A stretch of DNA of 64,000 bases from Acidobacteriota bacterium (GCA_013152385.1 JAADGL010000025.1:30713-94712); one strand, 5' to 3'. Positions 18,350 through 27,260 are shown, numbered from the stretch's first letter. Numbers and translations: made by a program. Notes: generated by a model from the sequence alone, not told the origin.

Positions 18350-18358
18350 ATTGTAGCA
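18350..18358 (-). promoter_or_regulatory. Extended -10 element upstream of serC
   Basis: Read on the minus strand, TGCTACAAT combines the TGn extension with a 5-of-6 -10 box, about 42 bases before the serC ATG. A TTGACA lies only 11 bases upstream of the -10, too close to be its -35, so an extended -10 promoter is the better reading. Confidence 0.35.
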
Positions 18359-18522
18359 GAAACAGTTGTCAAAAGAATACTGATTTTTAATTTTCATTTT
18401 TTGAAAATCCGGGTTTCGGAACAGCCGCCATGCGCAAGTTTACATAATGTATATTATCGGAAGTTAATAAATCGGGATTTCTTTTAGCGAAACAGATTCC
18501 CTTTTGTTAGAATGGTTTTCGT

Positions 18523-20835
18523 ATGAAGAAATATGATATATATTTGTTTAAAAAGCTTTTTCTGGCATTTATCGGTGGTTTGTTCATTTATACCGTCTTG
18601 TTTCTAATCCAGAACCTGTTTGTACTTTCTGAAATAATTGTTGAGAAAAAAGCTCCGATTCAATTGTCACTTCTTTTTATCTCCACTTTTTTCCCCAAAA
18701 TAATTGCGATGACATTTCCATTCGCCATTTTGTTCGCAGCATTGTTCATTGGTACCCAGTCTGCGTCAAACAGCGAGCTGGTGGCAGTAACTGCCACCGG
18801 AGTCAGCCCGGCAAGGCAGCTAAGGCCCTATTGGTGGTTTTCGGGAATTATTGCCGTATGCTATGTTCTCTTATTGTTTCAGATTGTACCTGTCTCAAAA
18901 ACAGAAAGAAATGCTGTTTTCAACAGAATCAGTCGCCTCTCCGTCACCAGCACATTTCTGCCTGGAAAATTTACGGCCATCGGAGAAAATACTTACCTGA
19001 TGGCAAATAACAAAACCGAGAACGGTTTGCTGAAAAGTGTAGTTCTATTTAAAGAAATAGGCAGAAAAGAACACGTCCTTTACTCAATTGAAACAGCTGA
19101 AGAAGCTTTTTTCCCCAAAGCGAATGCAAATGAAAAAACCCTTACATTAGTAATGAGAAAAGGACATGCATACATTCTCGGAGGGAAAAAACAGGGAACT
19201 TCCACATTAAGCTATGAAGAAAAGACCGTCACAATAAATGCGGAAGGCTTTGCCTCCGCCCCCGCGTCCGATTCTGTTCAATTCTTGAATCAACTGCCAT
19301 GGTCTCAATTCAGTCGGAAACTTTTTGCAGGTTCCCATAAGGCCTGGGTGCTGTTTTTTAAACGGTTGCTTCTTTTGCTATTTGTGCTTCTGGCCCCCAC
19401 CCTCGCCTATTGCATGTCTTTTGATCTGGCCCGCGGAGAAGGAAAATCCGGAGCTTTTGTGGCAAGCTTCGGAATTGCTTTTGTCTTTCTGATTGTCACG
19501 AAACTTTTCGAAGGGCTTTCTCTGAGTCACTTCCCGACAGTTTCGGTATCAGTCCCACTTATCACATTCATTTTCTTACTGTTAGTGTATAAATATTATG
19601 TAAAAACAGCCCGGCTGGAGCGAGTGGGCAAAAAAAGAAAGGGGACCTTATCGAAAGGATTAATTAAGTTGGCTAAACAACTGATAAAGAAAATAAACAT
19701 AATATCAAATGCGGTCGATTACAGCAAGGGAGAAACGCTGACCGGCTATATCAGATTGCAATTTATAAGAATATTTTTAAGTACAATGATTGCAATGGAA
19801 GGAATTTATATATTAAGTATCGCATTGGTTAATTTACCTAAATTCATGAATAAAAATGCAAATATTTCACAAATATTTAATTTTCTTGCTTTTTCTTTGC
19901 CCCCTACCCTCCCCTATGTGCTTCCGTTCTCATTTGTGATTGCCGCAATGTTTCATTTTTCATGGATGGATTCAAAAAGCGAACTTGTGGCAATCAAATC
20001 CCTGGGAATTAGTGTGTTCAAGGTTGCGGCGCCTGTTCTGCGACTCGCCCTGATTCTGTCGGTTTTGATGATTTTCGTGAACACCTATCTCTCTCCCGTT
20101 TTTCTGGGGAAAGCGCGCGCCAGCCGTCCTCAGGCAATTTCAAGAGAAAATCGGGGAAAGACAACCGCTTCCGGAAACTTAAATCAACTGATTCGAAGCT
20201 CAACGGATCCTCTTTTAACTTATTACTATGAAAATTATGGACAAACAGAACATTTTCCCGTAGAGCTTTCCCGGCTTCTTGCTTTTAGACTTGCTCCGAA
20301 TTCTCATTCTGTACAATGGGCCTTTTCTGCGGAACGTGTGGATTTTTCCAAAGAAGGCATCATCCATGCTCATGGAATAAAACGATTTAATTTTTCTTAT
20401 GATGAGAGAGTGAGAACTGCCGAACCTTCTTTTTTTATCCCGGACAATGCTTCATTTTTCAAATTGCATCGGCCGGAGGCGGATGAAATGACATCTTACC
20501 AGTTAAGGCAGTATATCAGTGAGCAGAAGAAAATCGGGATTCACCCTTACCGGTATATTACAAGTTACTACAATCGCTTTGCATCTTCGTTTTCACCACT
20601 TATTCTGCTTCTGGTGGGATTGCCGTTCGTTTTTATGGGAAAGGGCGGAAGAAAAAAGAATCCTGCCGCAGGAATTGCCGCCGGTATCGTCCTCGTGGTT
20701 GTGTATTACGCTTTTGCCTCACTTTTCCACAGCTTCGGTTCAGCACATTATCTGCCGCCTTTCCTTGCCGCATGGATGATAAATCTTCTTTTCCTTCTCG
20801 GCGGTCTTTTTCTGTTTACCGAGGTACAGACATAA
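18523..20835 (+). CDS. Fused LptF-LptG LPS export permease
   Basis: LptF and LptG are YjgP/YjgQ-family permeases that, with LptB2, extract LPS from the inner membrane. They are normally two proteins of ~360 residues. Here one 770-residue chain holds two tandem copies: copy 1 (~1-370) and copy 2 (~405-770), joined by a basic linker (KKRKGTLSKGLIKLAKQ). Each has the family loop after TM2: SNSELVAVTATGVSP (~83) and SKSELVAIKSLGISV (~484). Each has three N-terminal helices, a periplasmic beta domain and three C-terminal helices. The frame runs without a stop through the linker. lptB and the LptC/A-type gene lie ~10 kb away. The ATG has no strong ribosome site. Confidence 0.9.
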   Translation: MKKYDIYLFKKLFLAFIGGLFIYTVLFLIQNLFVLSEIIVEKKAPIQLSLLFISTFFPKIIAMTFPFAILFAALFIGTQSASNSELVAVTATGVSPARQLRPYWWFSGIIAVCYVLLLFQIVPVSKTERNAVFNRISRLSVTSTFLPGKFTAIGENTYLMANNKTENGLLKSVVLFKEIGRKEHVLYSIETAEEAFFPKANANEKTLTLVMRKGHAYILGGKKQGTSTLSYEEKTVTINAEGFASAPASDSVQFLNQLPWSQFSRKLFAGSHKAWVLFFKRLLLLLFVLLAPTLAYCMSFDLARGEGKSGAFVASFGIAFVFLIVTKLFEGLSLSHFPTVSVSVPLITFIFLLLVYKYYVKTARLERVGKKRKGTLSKGLIKLAKQLIKKINIISNAVDYSKGETLTGYIRLQFIRIFLSTMIAMEGIYILSIALVNLPKFMNKNANISQIFNFLAFSLPPTLPYVLPFSFVIAAMFHFSWMDSKSELVAIKSLGISVFKVAAPVLRLALILSVLMIFVNTYLSPVFLGKARASRPQAISRENRGKTTASGNLNQLIRSSTDPLLTYYYENYGQTEHFPVELSRLLAFRLAPNSHSVQWAFSAERVDFSKEGIIHAHGIKRFNFSYDERVRTAEPSFFIPDNASFFKLHRPEADEMTSYQLRQYISEQKKIGIHPYRYITSYYNRFASSFSPLILLLVGLPFVFMGKGGRKKNPAAGIAAGIVLVVVYYAFASLFHSFGSAHYLPPFLAAWMINLLFLLGGLFLFTEVQT

Positions 20836-20952
20836 TAATCCCAATATTCCTTTGAGGGTGTTGTCATGTCAAAACTGTTATGCCGCAAAAAGACCGGCAG
20901 GAAAGAAATTACTTCCTCTCCAGCCGGCACCGTAAAACTGTGTAGTAATTTG

Positions 20953-23283
20953 TTACTGAAAACGCCGCTTCAACCGGCTCACAGAGGCCACAAAAGGTTC
21001 ATTGTTATCTTCATAAAATACCTGAGGCAGGTTGTTTAATGCCGTCATGGCTTCCTGATTTGAATTGTACAGGCCGAAACAGACAATTACGCAATCCGAA
21101 TCTCCATAACGGAAAGGAACAAGATATAGCCTGCCCCCACCCTTCAAGAGATGGATTGCCTGTTCGATTGTTTCCGGTTTGCATGCAATTTCCAGTTGAA
21201 GGGTGACGGTTTTCTCTCCGGCGGCGTTAAAAACCTTTTTTGCCATGGCAAGGTTCAACGCATATCTGTCATACAAGGATTTTTCCGCTGTTATGGATTC
21301 TGTTGTGGGTTGTGATTGTTTTTTTACTGTCCGGACGGTATTCGTATTCTTTCGGACAGCTTCTTTTCTCTGTGCGGAAACCTTATCCCCGGTTAATTGA
21401 GGTTTCACTGCTACCGGATTTGTTTTCCCTGGCTGCAGCGATTTTTTTTCCGTAGATTTTATTTTAGCAGGCAAAGTCTCATTTTTTTCTTTTGTTCTCA
21501 TGGGTGCATGTGTAATCGTTTTCTGTTGCAAGCCGGCTGTTTCCGCCGCTTTTGATACTTCTTTTGTTTTCTTTGCCTCTATTTTCGCTTTGTCATTTTT
21601 TTCCGGAACAACCGTATTGTTTACTGATGAAGATTGCCCCGCCTCATTGCCGGTCAGTTCGGATTTTTCTTTTATTGAAACAGTGGAGGGTGCTTTTTCC
21701 AGTGAATTGATTGAGGTTGTGGTTACATCTTCTTCTCCTGATATGGCTTTGGTAACCTGAATGGGTTTTGTAGACATTATTTTTGTATTTTTCTGTTGGG
21801 GAAGCCAAAATTGGTAATAGTACATTGTTCCCGCAAATAGAATAACTGAAATAATAATGAGAGAAACCAGAAGCCATTTTCCTCCGCCGCCGCTGCTGGC
21901 GTTAATCACCTCTTCCTCGCTGAAGGATTCACTGTCTTCAAGCTGTTCAACAACGGTTGCATCACCGTCGGAAGCCTGATGGCCGCTCTCAGATGGTATC
22001 TGCTCTTCTGATCTTTCCAGCCTTCGAGTTTCCTGTTCCATTTCAGGAGATTCTTCATCCTGGTCCATAATAACGGAGTCAATATCCTGCTCTGTCAGAG
22101 CAAAGTCCCCCCGAAGGTTCTGAAATTCCGTTTTTTCAGAATTCTCTTCCGTTTCCGCATCAGATTCAAATTCCAGGGCATTTCCGGATTGGAGTTCCTT
22201 CTCAGCTGATTCTTCTTCATAGGATAATTCATCTTCCTGAAGCTTAAATTCAACAAATACATCTTCACTCTTTTCCCGGGGTTCGGTACGTTCCTTCGGT
22301 TCTGAAAACTCAATTTCAGGTTTAAAATCACCGGCAAGATCAAGCTTCTCGGTGGGTTCTTCTTCCCGGTCAAGAGGAGAGTTGTCATCTTTTTTGGGAA
22401 AAGGCAACTGATCCTGTTCAAGACGTTCGGTCGGTTCCTCTTCGGGTGCTGTTTCTGCCGGAGCAGCCGATGTATCACCCAGCTGAACAAATGCCTCTTC
22501 AGCCAGTTCAAGATCTTCATCCGGTTCGTCCTGAATTTCAAAAATATCTTCACTTGCCGGCAAAGAGGTCTCCGGCATTTTTTCCTCAATCAATGTAAGG
22601 AATTTGAGAGCATAGAGGAGTTTAAACACTTTAAAGTCTTCCAGTGTTGTCATATCGGTTAATTCGGACAGAGAGCGTTTGCCGTCGATGGCTTCGGCGA
22701 CTTCCAGCAAATCCGGGTTGGTAATCAGCCGGGTTTTTCCTTCTTCAAACAGGAGTGTCTTTTTGTAGACAGTGTCGGGTTGCTGAATCTTTTCCGCAAT
22801 CCATTCACGGTCCTGAAACATTATAATGGAATCAAAAATCACCTTCATTGTATTGAGCGGCAAATTGATAACACCGTCGGGAAGCGGCCCTTCAGAAAAC
22901 AGGAAGTCTCCCTGTTTCAAAACGATAATTGAATGGATGATGCTGATCACCTGAACTTTAACAGCCCAGATCAGTTCCTTATGGGTAATAAAGCCCATGT
23001 TTACAAGATTTCGGCCCAGCGATATGTTTTTATCCATCTGGCGCAAGGCAGCGTCCAGCTGTTCCTGAGTCAATTTTTTATATTTTATGAGAATGTTGAT
23101 CAGTTTGTCTTTTTCCCCGTTGGAGGATGCATAGACAATATTTCCTTCTGAAAAATAAACGGTTTTCACCACAGAATCGGGGAAATAAACTTTCAGTACC
23201 CCTGTCCTGGCATTGGAATAAACATCATAAAAAAACCGGTGCATTTCGTAGTTTTCAAAATAATCACGCTTGGCTTGATCCAT
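20953..23283 (-). CDS. PATAN/DUF4388 domain protein with transmembrane helix and SPOR-like C-terminus
   Basis: Function unknown. The ~776 residues contain an N-terminal DUF4388/PATAN-type region (~5-235: TGVLKVYFPD, VYFSEGNIVYASSNGEKDK, GDFLFSEG), an acidic low-complexity stretch (~240-450) with repeats of the type EEPTERLE/EEPTEKLD, one transmembrane helix (~465-487: WLLVSLIIISVILFAG), a Lys/Thr-rich extracytoplasmic linker, and a C-terminal ~75-residue SPOR-like fold (VTLQLEIACKPETIEQ to FVASVSRL). PATAN domains occur in signalling proteins of deep-branching bacteria; SPOR domains bind denuded peptidoglycan. This suggests a cytoplasm-to-wall signalling or scaffold protein. ATG 23283 is chosen over GTG 23289 because AAGGAG lies 7 bases upstream. 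Confidence 0.75.
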   Translation of the reverse strand: MDQAKRDYFENYEMHRFFYDVYSNARTGVLKVYFPDSVVKTVYFSEGNIVYASSNGEKDKLINILIKYKKLTQEQLDAALRQMDKNISLGRNLVNMGFITHKELIWAVKVQVISIIHSIIVLKQGDFLFSEGPLPDGVINLPLNTMKVIFDSIIMFQDREWIAEKIQQPDTVYKKTLLFEEGKTRLITNPDLLEVAEAIDGKRSLSELTDMTTLEDFKVFKLLYALKFLTLIEEKMPETSLPASEDIFEIQDEPDEDLELAEEAFVQLGDTSAAPAETAPEEEPTERLEQDQLPFPKKDDNSPLDREEEPTEKLDLAGDFKPEIEFSEPKERTEPREKSEDVFVEFKLQEDELSYEEESAEKELQSGNALEFESDAETEENSEKTEFQNLRGDFALTEQDIDSVIMDQDEESPEMEQETRRLERSEEQIPSESGHQASDGDATVVEQLEDSESFSEEEVINASSGGGGKWLLVSLIIISVILFAGTMYYYQFWLPQQKNTKIMSTKPIQVTKAISGEEDVTTTSINSLEKAPSTVSIKEKSELTGNEAGQSSSVNNTVVPEKNDKAKIEAKKTKEVSKAAETAGLQQKTITHAPMRTKEKNETLPAKIKSTEKKSLQPGKTNPVAVKPQLTGDKVSAQRKEAVRKNTNTVRTVKKQSQPTTESITAEKSLYDRYALNLAMAKKVFNAAGEKTVTLQLEIACKPETIEQAIHLLKGGGRLYLVPFRYGDSDCVIVCFGLYNSNQEAMTALNNLPQVFYEDNNEPFVASVSRLKRRFQ

Positions 23284-23314
23284 TGCCACACTCCTTGCAT
23301 ATATCCTTTACATC

Positions 23315-23344
23315 AATATACACGAAATCGGTTCAAAAGTGTAA
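23315..23344 (-). promoter_or_regulatory. Candidate promoter of the PATAN/SPOR gene
   Basis: On the minus strand TTACAC (4 of 6) and TATATT (5 of 6) are separated by 18 bases, with the -10 about 30 bases before the start codon. This suggests transcription independent of the XRE regulator upstream. Confidence 0.4.
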
Positions 23345-23434
23345 GAAAAAAAACAGAACTTGTCCTTTCGTAACATCATAGCGTCATTACGATTAAAACA
23401 GTAAACTGTCGAAACAATGAGACAGTCCGATTTG

Positions 23435-23833
23435 TCAGTCTGTTTTTGCTTTTCTTCTTTTGATACCGACGGTCAATTTGTCAAGCAATTGGATCACAAG
23501 GTCAATATCATCCTTTTCCGCAAGATCCAGCTGGGATACAACTTGTTTGATTTTCAATTTTTTCGGAGTATCAATGCGGTCCAGAATTTTGTAGATTCCG
23601 GTATCATCCAAATCACCGGGTTCATCAAAAAACCAGCGCATGGGGATTTGAAAAGTTTCACTTATTCTCCTCAATAAGCGAAGGGTGTAATTTTGACGAT
23701 AACTTTCCGCCTGCGCGATTGTGTTGATGTTAATACCGAGGATGTCTGCGAATTCTCGCTGGGTTAAACCCTTGGACTTCCGTAATTCCTTGATCTTGTC
23801 TGTCAGTGCCGTGTCACAATATCCTTTTCTCAT
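23435..23833 (-). CDS. XRE-family helix-turn-helix regulator
   Basis: A 132-residue DNA-binding protein. The N-terminal HTH_3/XRE domain (~10-70) reads IKELRKSKGLTQREFADILG, then NINTIAQAESYRQNYTLR, with the recognition helix in the second part. PMRWFFDEPGD and a helical ~55-residue tail (PKKLKIKQVVSQLDLAEKDD) follow, probably for dimerisation. Targets are unknown; the adjacent PATAN/SPOR gene is an obvious candidate. No Shine-Dalgarno precedes the ATG: the space is filled by a direct repeat of TGTAAT, which might be an autoregulatory site. Confidence 0.85.
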   Translation of the reverse strand: MRKGYCDTALTDKIKELRKSKGLTQREFADILGININTIAQAESYRQNYTLRLLRRISETFQIPMRWFFDEPGDLDDTGIYKILDRIDTPKKLKIKQVVSQLDLAEKDDIDLVIQLLDKLTVGIKRRKAKTD

Positions 23834-23848
23834 ATTACAAGTATTACA
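23834..23848 (-). promoter_or_regulatory. TGTAAT direct repeat next to the XRE start codon (possible operator)
   Basis: ATTACA occurs twice with a 9-base period (23834-23839, 23843-23848) and abuts the ATG of the XRE gene. Such repeats next to XRE genes can be autorepression sites. No biochemical support can be read from sequence. Confidence 0.25.
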
Positions 23849-23919
23849 GATTTCGGAACGAATTGCAAGAGAAAATATGTTTTTTCTAATATAACCCTTT
23901 CCCCGGCAGAATAAGTGTA

Positions 23920-25233
23920 CTATTTTAATACAAAAAAAGAAAATTCAGACAATAGGTGAGATGTAAATTCTCCAATGGAGGCGCCTGTGGAATCCATAAT
24001 CAGATTTGATGCTGATATATATGCAGGAGTCCTTGTACGCAGCATCTTTCTGAATGATTCTGTTGAGAAAAGCGGCCGGCCTCTGTGGGTGGAACACCTT
24101 TTTTCAATAACTTCCGGCGGTTGATAGAGCCAGACGGTAAACGCGGACTTTTGCAATTCTCTTGTGATTTCCGGGGTGCAGACAGCTCCCCCTCCAAGGG
24201 CAATAACTCTTTTTCTACCGGAGAGTGCTTTCAATGTCTGCTCTGTCTCCAGTTTTCTGAATTCTCTTTCTCCGTTTTCAATAAACATCTTTTCAATGCT
24301 TTTGCCGGCTTTGTTTTCACACATCTTGTCTGTGTCAAAAAAATCCCAGCCCAGCCCGGCTGCCAGGGCACGGCCAATGGTTGATTTTCCCGCCCCCATG
24401 AAACCGGTCAATGCAATAATGCCGGGGGCAGGCCTCATCACTGTATTCAGGCGATTTCGAATCACAGCAAAATCGGGAAACAGTTTTGACGGTTCATTCC
24501 CCGTAAAAGCGCAGAATGATTTCCAGCCCTGGTGCACCAGCCAATGGAGGCCGTCCAGCCGCTTTGCCTGTCCGAAATAAGAGCTGTCGGGAGAGATTCT
24601 GTAGTTTGCGTCCAGTACCAGCTGGTGACTATGGAGCTCCAGTTTCAGCCCCGGAGGATAAGCGGGAATTGTCCAAATCAGGATATCAAAACCGGACAAA
24701 GCAGATGAAATTTCCTTCAACGGATGGAAAGGAACCGAGAACAGGCGGGAAACAGTATGTCCCCTGCCGGGATTTCTGTTGGTTATGTGTACCGATGCCC
24801 CCGCTTTTTTCAGTGAAAACACGGCTGCTCTGGCCGATCCGCCAGCCCCGGCAACAAGAACGGTTTTCCCCATGAGAGTCATTGTCCTGCCGGAAATGAG
24901 TGGTTGCAACACACCGGAACAATCGGTATTGCTTCCGGTGAGAATTTTCCCGGCCCCATTGAGGGTTACGGTGTTTACCGCCCCGATTCCACGGGCATCT
25001 GGTGTCAGGGAAGATAATTGGGGAATAATTGACTCTTTATAGGGCTTTGTAACATTAAATCCGCAAACATTAAGCTCTTTCAGCATTGCCAGGAGCCCGG
25101 ACAGCTGATAACCGCCGGCCCGAATGTATGAGCCGCCTGTTATTCCCGTTTCATCTGCGAAAGCACGGAACAGTTCAGGGCTCAAAGAATGGGAAACCGG
25201 ATGCCCGATAACGGCAAAGAAATCAGTTTTCAT
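23920..25233 (-). CDS. Fused shikimate dehydrogenase - shikimate kinase (AroE-AroK)
   Basis: One 437-residue chain carries two consecutive shikimate steps. AroE part (~1-265): shikimate-binding SHSLS (Ser14, Ser16), catalytic Lys66 in NVTKPYK, Asp104 in SNTDCSG, and NADP-loop GAGGSARA (129-136). AroK part (~272-437): P-loop GFMGAGKST (~277), FDTD, REFRKLE, ALGGGAV and the lid RGRPL. AroE would reduce 3-dehydroshikimate with NADPH and AroK would phosphorylate the shikimate. The usual NPxxT loop of AroE is poorly kept (DANYRISPDSS), so cofactor contacts may differ. It overlaps aroD by 11 bases and ends the aroB-aroD-aroEK operon. Confidence 0.92.
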   Translation of the reverse strand: MKTDFFAVIGHPVSHSLSPELFRAFADETGITGGSYIRAGGYQLSGLLAMLKELNVCGFNVTKPYKESIIPQLSSLTPDARGIGAVNTVTLNGAGKILTGSNTDCSGVLQPLISGRTMTLMGKTVLVAGAGGSARAAVFSLKKAGASVHITNRNPGRGHTVSRLFSVPFHPLKEISSALSGFDILIWTIPAYPPGLKLELHSHQLVLDANYRISPDSSYFGQAKRLDGLHWLVHQGWKSFCAFTGNEPSKLFPDFAVIRNRLNTVMRPAPGIIALTGFMGAGKSTIGRALAAGLGWDFFDTDKMCENKAGKSIEKMFIENGEREFRKLETEQTLKALSGRKRVIALGGGAVCTPEITRELQKSAFTVWLYQPPEVIEKRCSTHRGRPLFSTESFRKMLRTRTPAYISASNLIMDSTGASIGEFTSHLLSEFSFFVLK

Positions 25234-25873
25234 GAAGCAATTCCTTCAGATTGTCGATAATATCACGCATTTTTGAATACGGCAGCTGGCCGGGCGCTGT
25301 GTTTGATTGTGCGTCCGGATAGGCAAAGGTAAACGGGCTTCCGGATAATGGTGCCAATATGCGGCTGATTCTACCGGCTTCTCCCATGCCGATGACAATC
25401 AAATTCTGACATTCGGAGCAAAGTGAAAGCAGCGTGCAGTTGTCTTGCGGATTTCTGACCATGCACGCGATTTTAACCAAATCGGCGTGCCGTTTCCTGG
25501 CTGTTTCATAAATTTTCATCAAACCCGACATCTCCGGTGTTTCTTCGTAGTTGTGGTATGAAACAATTAGTTTTGAGGCAGACTGCCTGATATTTTTTTC
25601 CATTTTCTTCAATAATTCATCTTCGGCATCAATCTCGATATCAACAAAATCGGCGCCATTGCGCAATGCGTTTTCCAGCATCAGGATGCGCCGGTCCTCC
25701 ATGCCGGGAACCGGACGGCAGGTTGCGATGCATTGCTTTGCAATTGAAAAAAGTTCTGTACTCTCTTTAAGCGAGACCGGAAGCCTGTCCAGCCTGAATT
25801 CGACAAAAGGATATCCGGCAGCCAGCGCCGCAGCTGTTTCCGCCGTCACATCGGCAATACTAACGCAAATCAT
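25223..25873 (-). CDS. aroD: Type I 3-dehydroquinate dehydratase
   Basis: AroD dehydrates 3-dehydroquinate to 3-dehydroshikimate through a lysine Schiff base. The ~216-residue protein shows FVEFRLDRL, the catalytic His in VSYHNYEE, the Schiff-base Lys in DLVKIACM, IGMGEAGRISRI and a C-terminal loop with TAPGQLP. The open frame could begin 16 codons earlier, but ATG 25873 with GGAGAG upstream puts MICVSIAD at the N-terminus, as in the family. It overlaps aroB by 14 bases and aroEK by 11. The type I enzyme is unrelated to the dodecameric type II AroQ. Confidence 0.93.
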   Translation of the reverse strand: MICVSIADVTAETAAALAAGYPFVEFRLDRLPVSLKESTELFSIAKQCIATCRPVPGMEDRRILMLENALRNGADFVDIEIDAEDELLKKMEKNIRQSASKLIVSYHNYEETPEMSGLMKIYETARKRHADLVKIACMVRNPQDNCTLLSLCSECQNLIVIGMGEAGRISRILAPLSGSPFTFAYPDAQSNTAPGQLPYSKMRDIIDNLKELLHEN

Positions 25874-26891
25874 GCAGGAAACTCTCCAGTTGCCGGATTG
25901 GAACAAACTTCCGGACTGCATTTCCGATACCGGCCAGCAGAATCACCTCAATTCGGTCTTTGTTTTTCTTCTTGTCGTGCCAGAGGGCGGCCAAAAGGGA
26001 TTCCGGCGAAACCGGGTTTTGGACCGGAAGCCTGTACCGGGACAGAAGCCGGATGATACGTTCGGTTTCATTTTGTGTCAAAATGCCCATTTTTTCAGAC
26101 AGGCGCCCTGCCAGCACCATGCCCGCAGCCACGGATTCGCCATGGGACAAACCGCTGACAGCTTCGATGGCATGGCCGAAGGTGTGGCCGAAATTCAGCA
26201 GCTTCCGTTCGCCGGCTTCCTTCTCATCCTGAATGACAATATCCAATTTAATTGAGATTGATTTTTCAATCAGAGCGGCACATTCAGGTTCCGCCGATTT
26301 AAATTTATTCAGGAATCCATCAAAAGATTCCAGCTGTTCAAACAGAAGTGTGTCCCGGATAGCGGCATGTTTGATTATTTCGGCAATCCCGTTTCGGATT
26401 TCTCTATCCGGCAGTGTCTGCAGGAAATGATAGTCCAGAACCAGATTTTCAGGATGTGAAAACGTGCCGATCAGGTTTTTGAATCCTTTGAAATTTACAC
26501 CGCATTTTCCGCCGATTGCAGCATCCACCTGTCCGAGCAGTGTAGTGGGAACAAGCGCGAACGGCATTCCGCGCATATAGGTAGAGGTTGCAAAAGCCGC
26601 CGTGTCGGTTGTAATTCCGCCGCCGACACACCATACAAATGTGTTCCGGTCTGCGTTCAGTTCGGTAAACCGTTTATAAATGAAATTGACGGTTTCCATT
26701 GTTTTCTGTTTTTCATCGGCAGTGATTGGGATGGCAGGTATCCGGGGAAGGCGGTGCCGGTGAAGCTGCAAAACGCTTTTGTCCACAATCATCAGCTGCT
26801 GTTTCCCGGATTCGAAATTTAGGTTTTCAATTTCCGCACAGAAATGGATTTTTGTTTTGTGCAGTTTCCATGAAATGATTTTTTCTCTCAT
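25860..26891 (-). CDS. aroB: 3-dehydroquinate synthase
   Basis: AroB cyclises DAHP to 3-dehydroquinate using NAD+ and a divalent metal. The 343-residue sequence has CVGGGITTDTAAFATSTYMRG for NAD binding, PTTLLGQVDAAIGGKCGVN, EIIKHAAI and the metal His motif LNFGHTFGHAIE. Length is typical. It is first in the aro operon and diverges from the ferredoxin gene. aroA, aroC and DAHP synthase are not in the window, so the pathway is split over the chromosome. Confidence 0.95.
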   Translation of the reverse strand: MREKIISWKLHKTKIHFCAEIENLNFESGKQQLMIVDKSVLQLHRHRLPRIPAIPITADEKQKTMETVNFIYKRFTELNADRNTFVWCVGGGITTDTAAFATSTYMRGMPFALVPTTLLGQVDAAIGGKCGVNFKGFKNLIGTFSHPENLVLDYHFLQTLPDREIRNGIAEIIKHAAIRDTLLFEQLESFDGFLNKFKSAEPECAALIEKSISIKLDIVIQDEKEAGERKLLNFGHTFGHAIEAVSGLSHGESVAAGMVLAGRLSEKMGILTQNETERIIRLLSRYRLPVQNPVSPESLLAALWHDKKKNKDRIEVILLAGIGNAVRKFVPIRQLESFLHDLR

Positions 26892-27007
26892 TCGCCCTTC
26901 CCTCTCCGGATTTCCCGAACTCCCGAAATCAAAATCACAGTGAATGCTATCATATTCGTGTCATTCCATGTGCGATTAACTGAATGCGGTTCGGAGAAAT
27001 TAACTGA

Positions 27008-27036
27008 TTGACAATGGAATTGCCGTGACATATATT
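27008..27036 (+). promoter_or_regulatory. Strong sigma-70 promoter of the ferredoxin gene
   Basis: TTGACA (27008-27013, perfect) and TATATT (27031-27036, 5 of 6) are separated by exactly 17 bases. The predicted start of transcription near 27043 gives a short leader with GGAGGG before the ATG at 27066. This is the best sigma-70 promoter I found in the window. Confidence 0.8.
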
Positions 27037-27065
27037 AGGTTGGATATTGATTTAGGAGGGTAAAC

Positions 27066-27242
27066 ATGGCTCATTACATTGATGATGAATGCATTTCATG
27101 TGGTGCATGCGCGGCAGAGTGTCCGGTTGAAGCAATCAGCGAAGGTGATGATAAGTACATAATTGACGCTGATGTATGCACAGATTGCGGGTCCTGCGTA
27201 GAAGTGTGCCCCACCAGTGCGATTCATGCTCCGGAAGAATAA
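27066..27242 (+). CDS. Small 2[4Fe-4S] ferredoxin
   Basis: A 58-residue clostridial-type ferredoxin, a soluble low-potential electron carrier. It has two cluster motifs in tandem: CISCGACAAECP and CTDCGSCVEVCP, each CxxCxxCxxxCP, with the pseudo-twofold symmetry of this family (AIS and AIH after each motif). GGAGGG lies 5 bases before the ATG. It is a monocistronic unit with a near-consensus promoter and a strong terminator, which suggests high expression. Such ferredoxins serve oxidoreductases of anaerobic metabolism; the partner is not in the window. Confidence 0.95.
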   Translation: MAHYIDDECISCGACAAECPVEAISEGDDKYIIDADVCTDCGSCVEVCPTSAIHAPEE

Positions 27243-27260
27243 GCAGACCTTATAGACCAG

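Noticed and set aside
18399-18522. Promoter for lptFG
   Set aside because: TAGAAT at 18508-18513 preceded by TGT could be an extended -10, but it would put the start of transcription about three bases before the ATG and has no -35. TATATT at 18450 also lacks a -35. I could not support either.
20905-20940. Possible terminator CCGGC ... GCCGG between lptFG and the PATAN gene
   Set aside because: The inner arms do not pair well (bulge of about five bases) and no T run follows. The convergent ends here may use another mode of termination.
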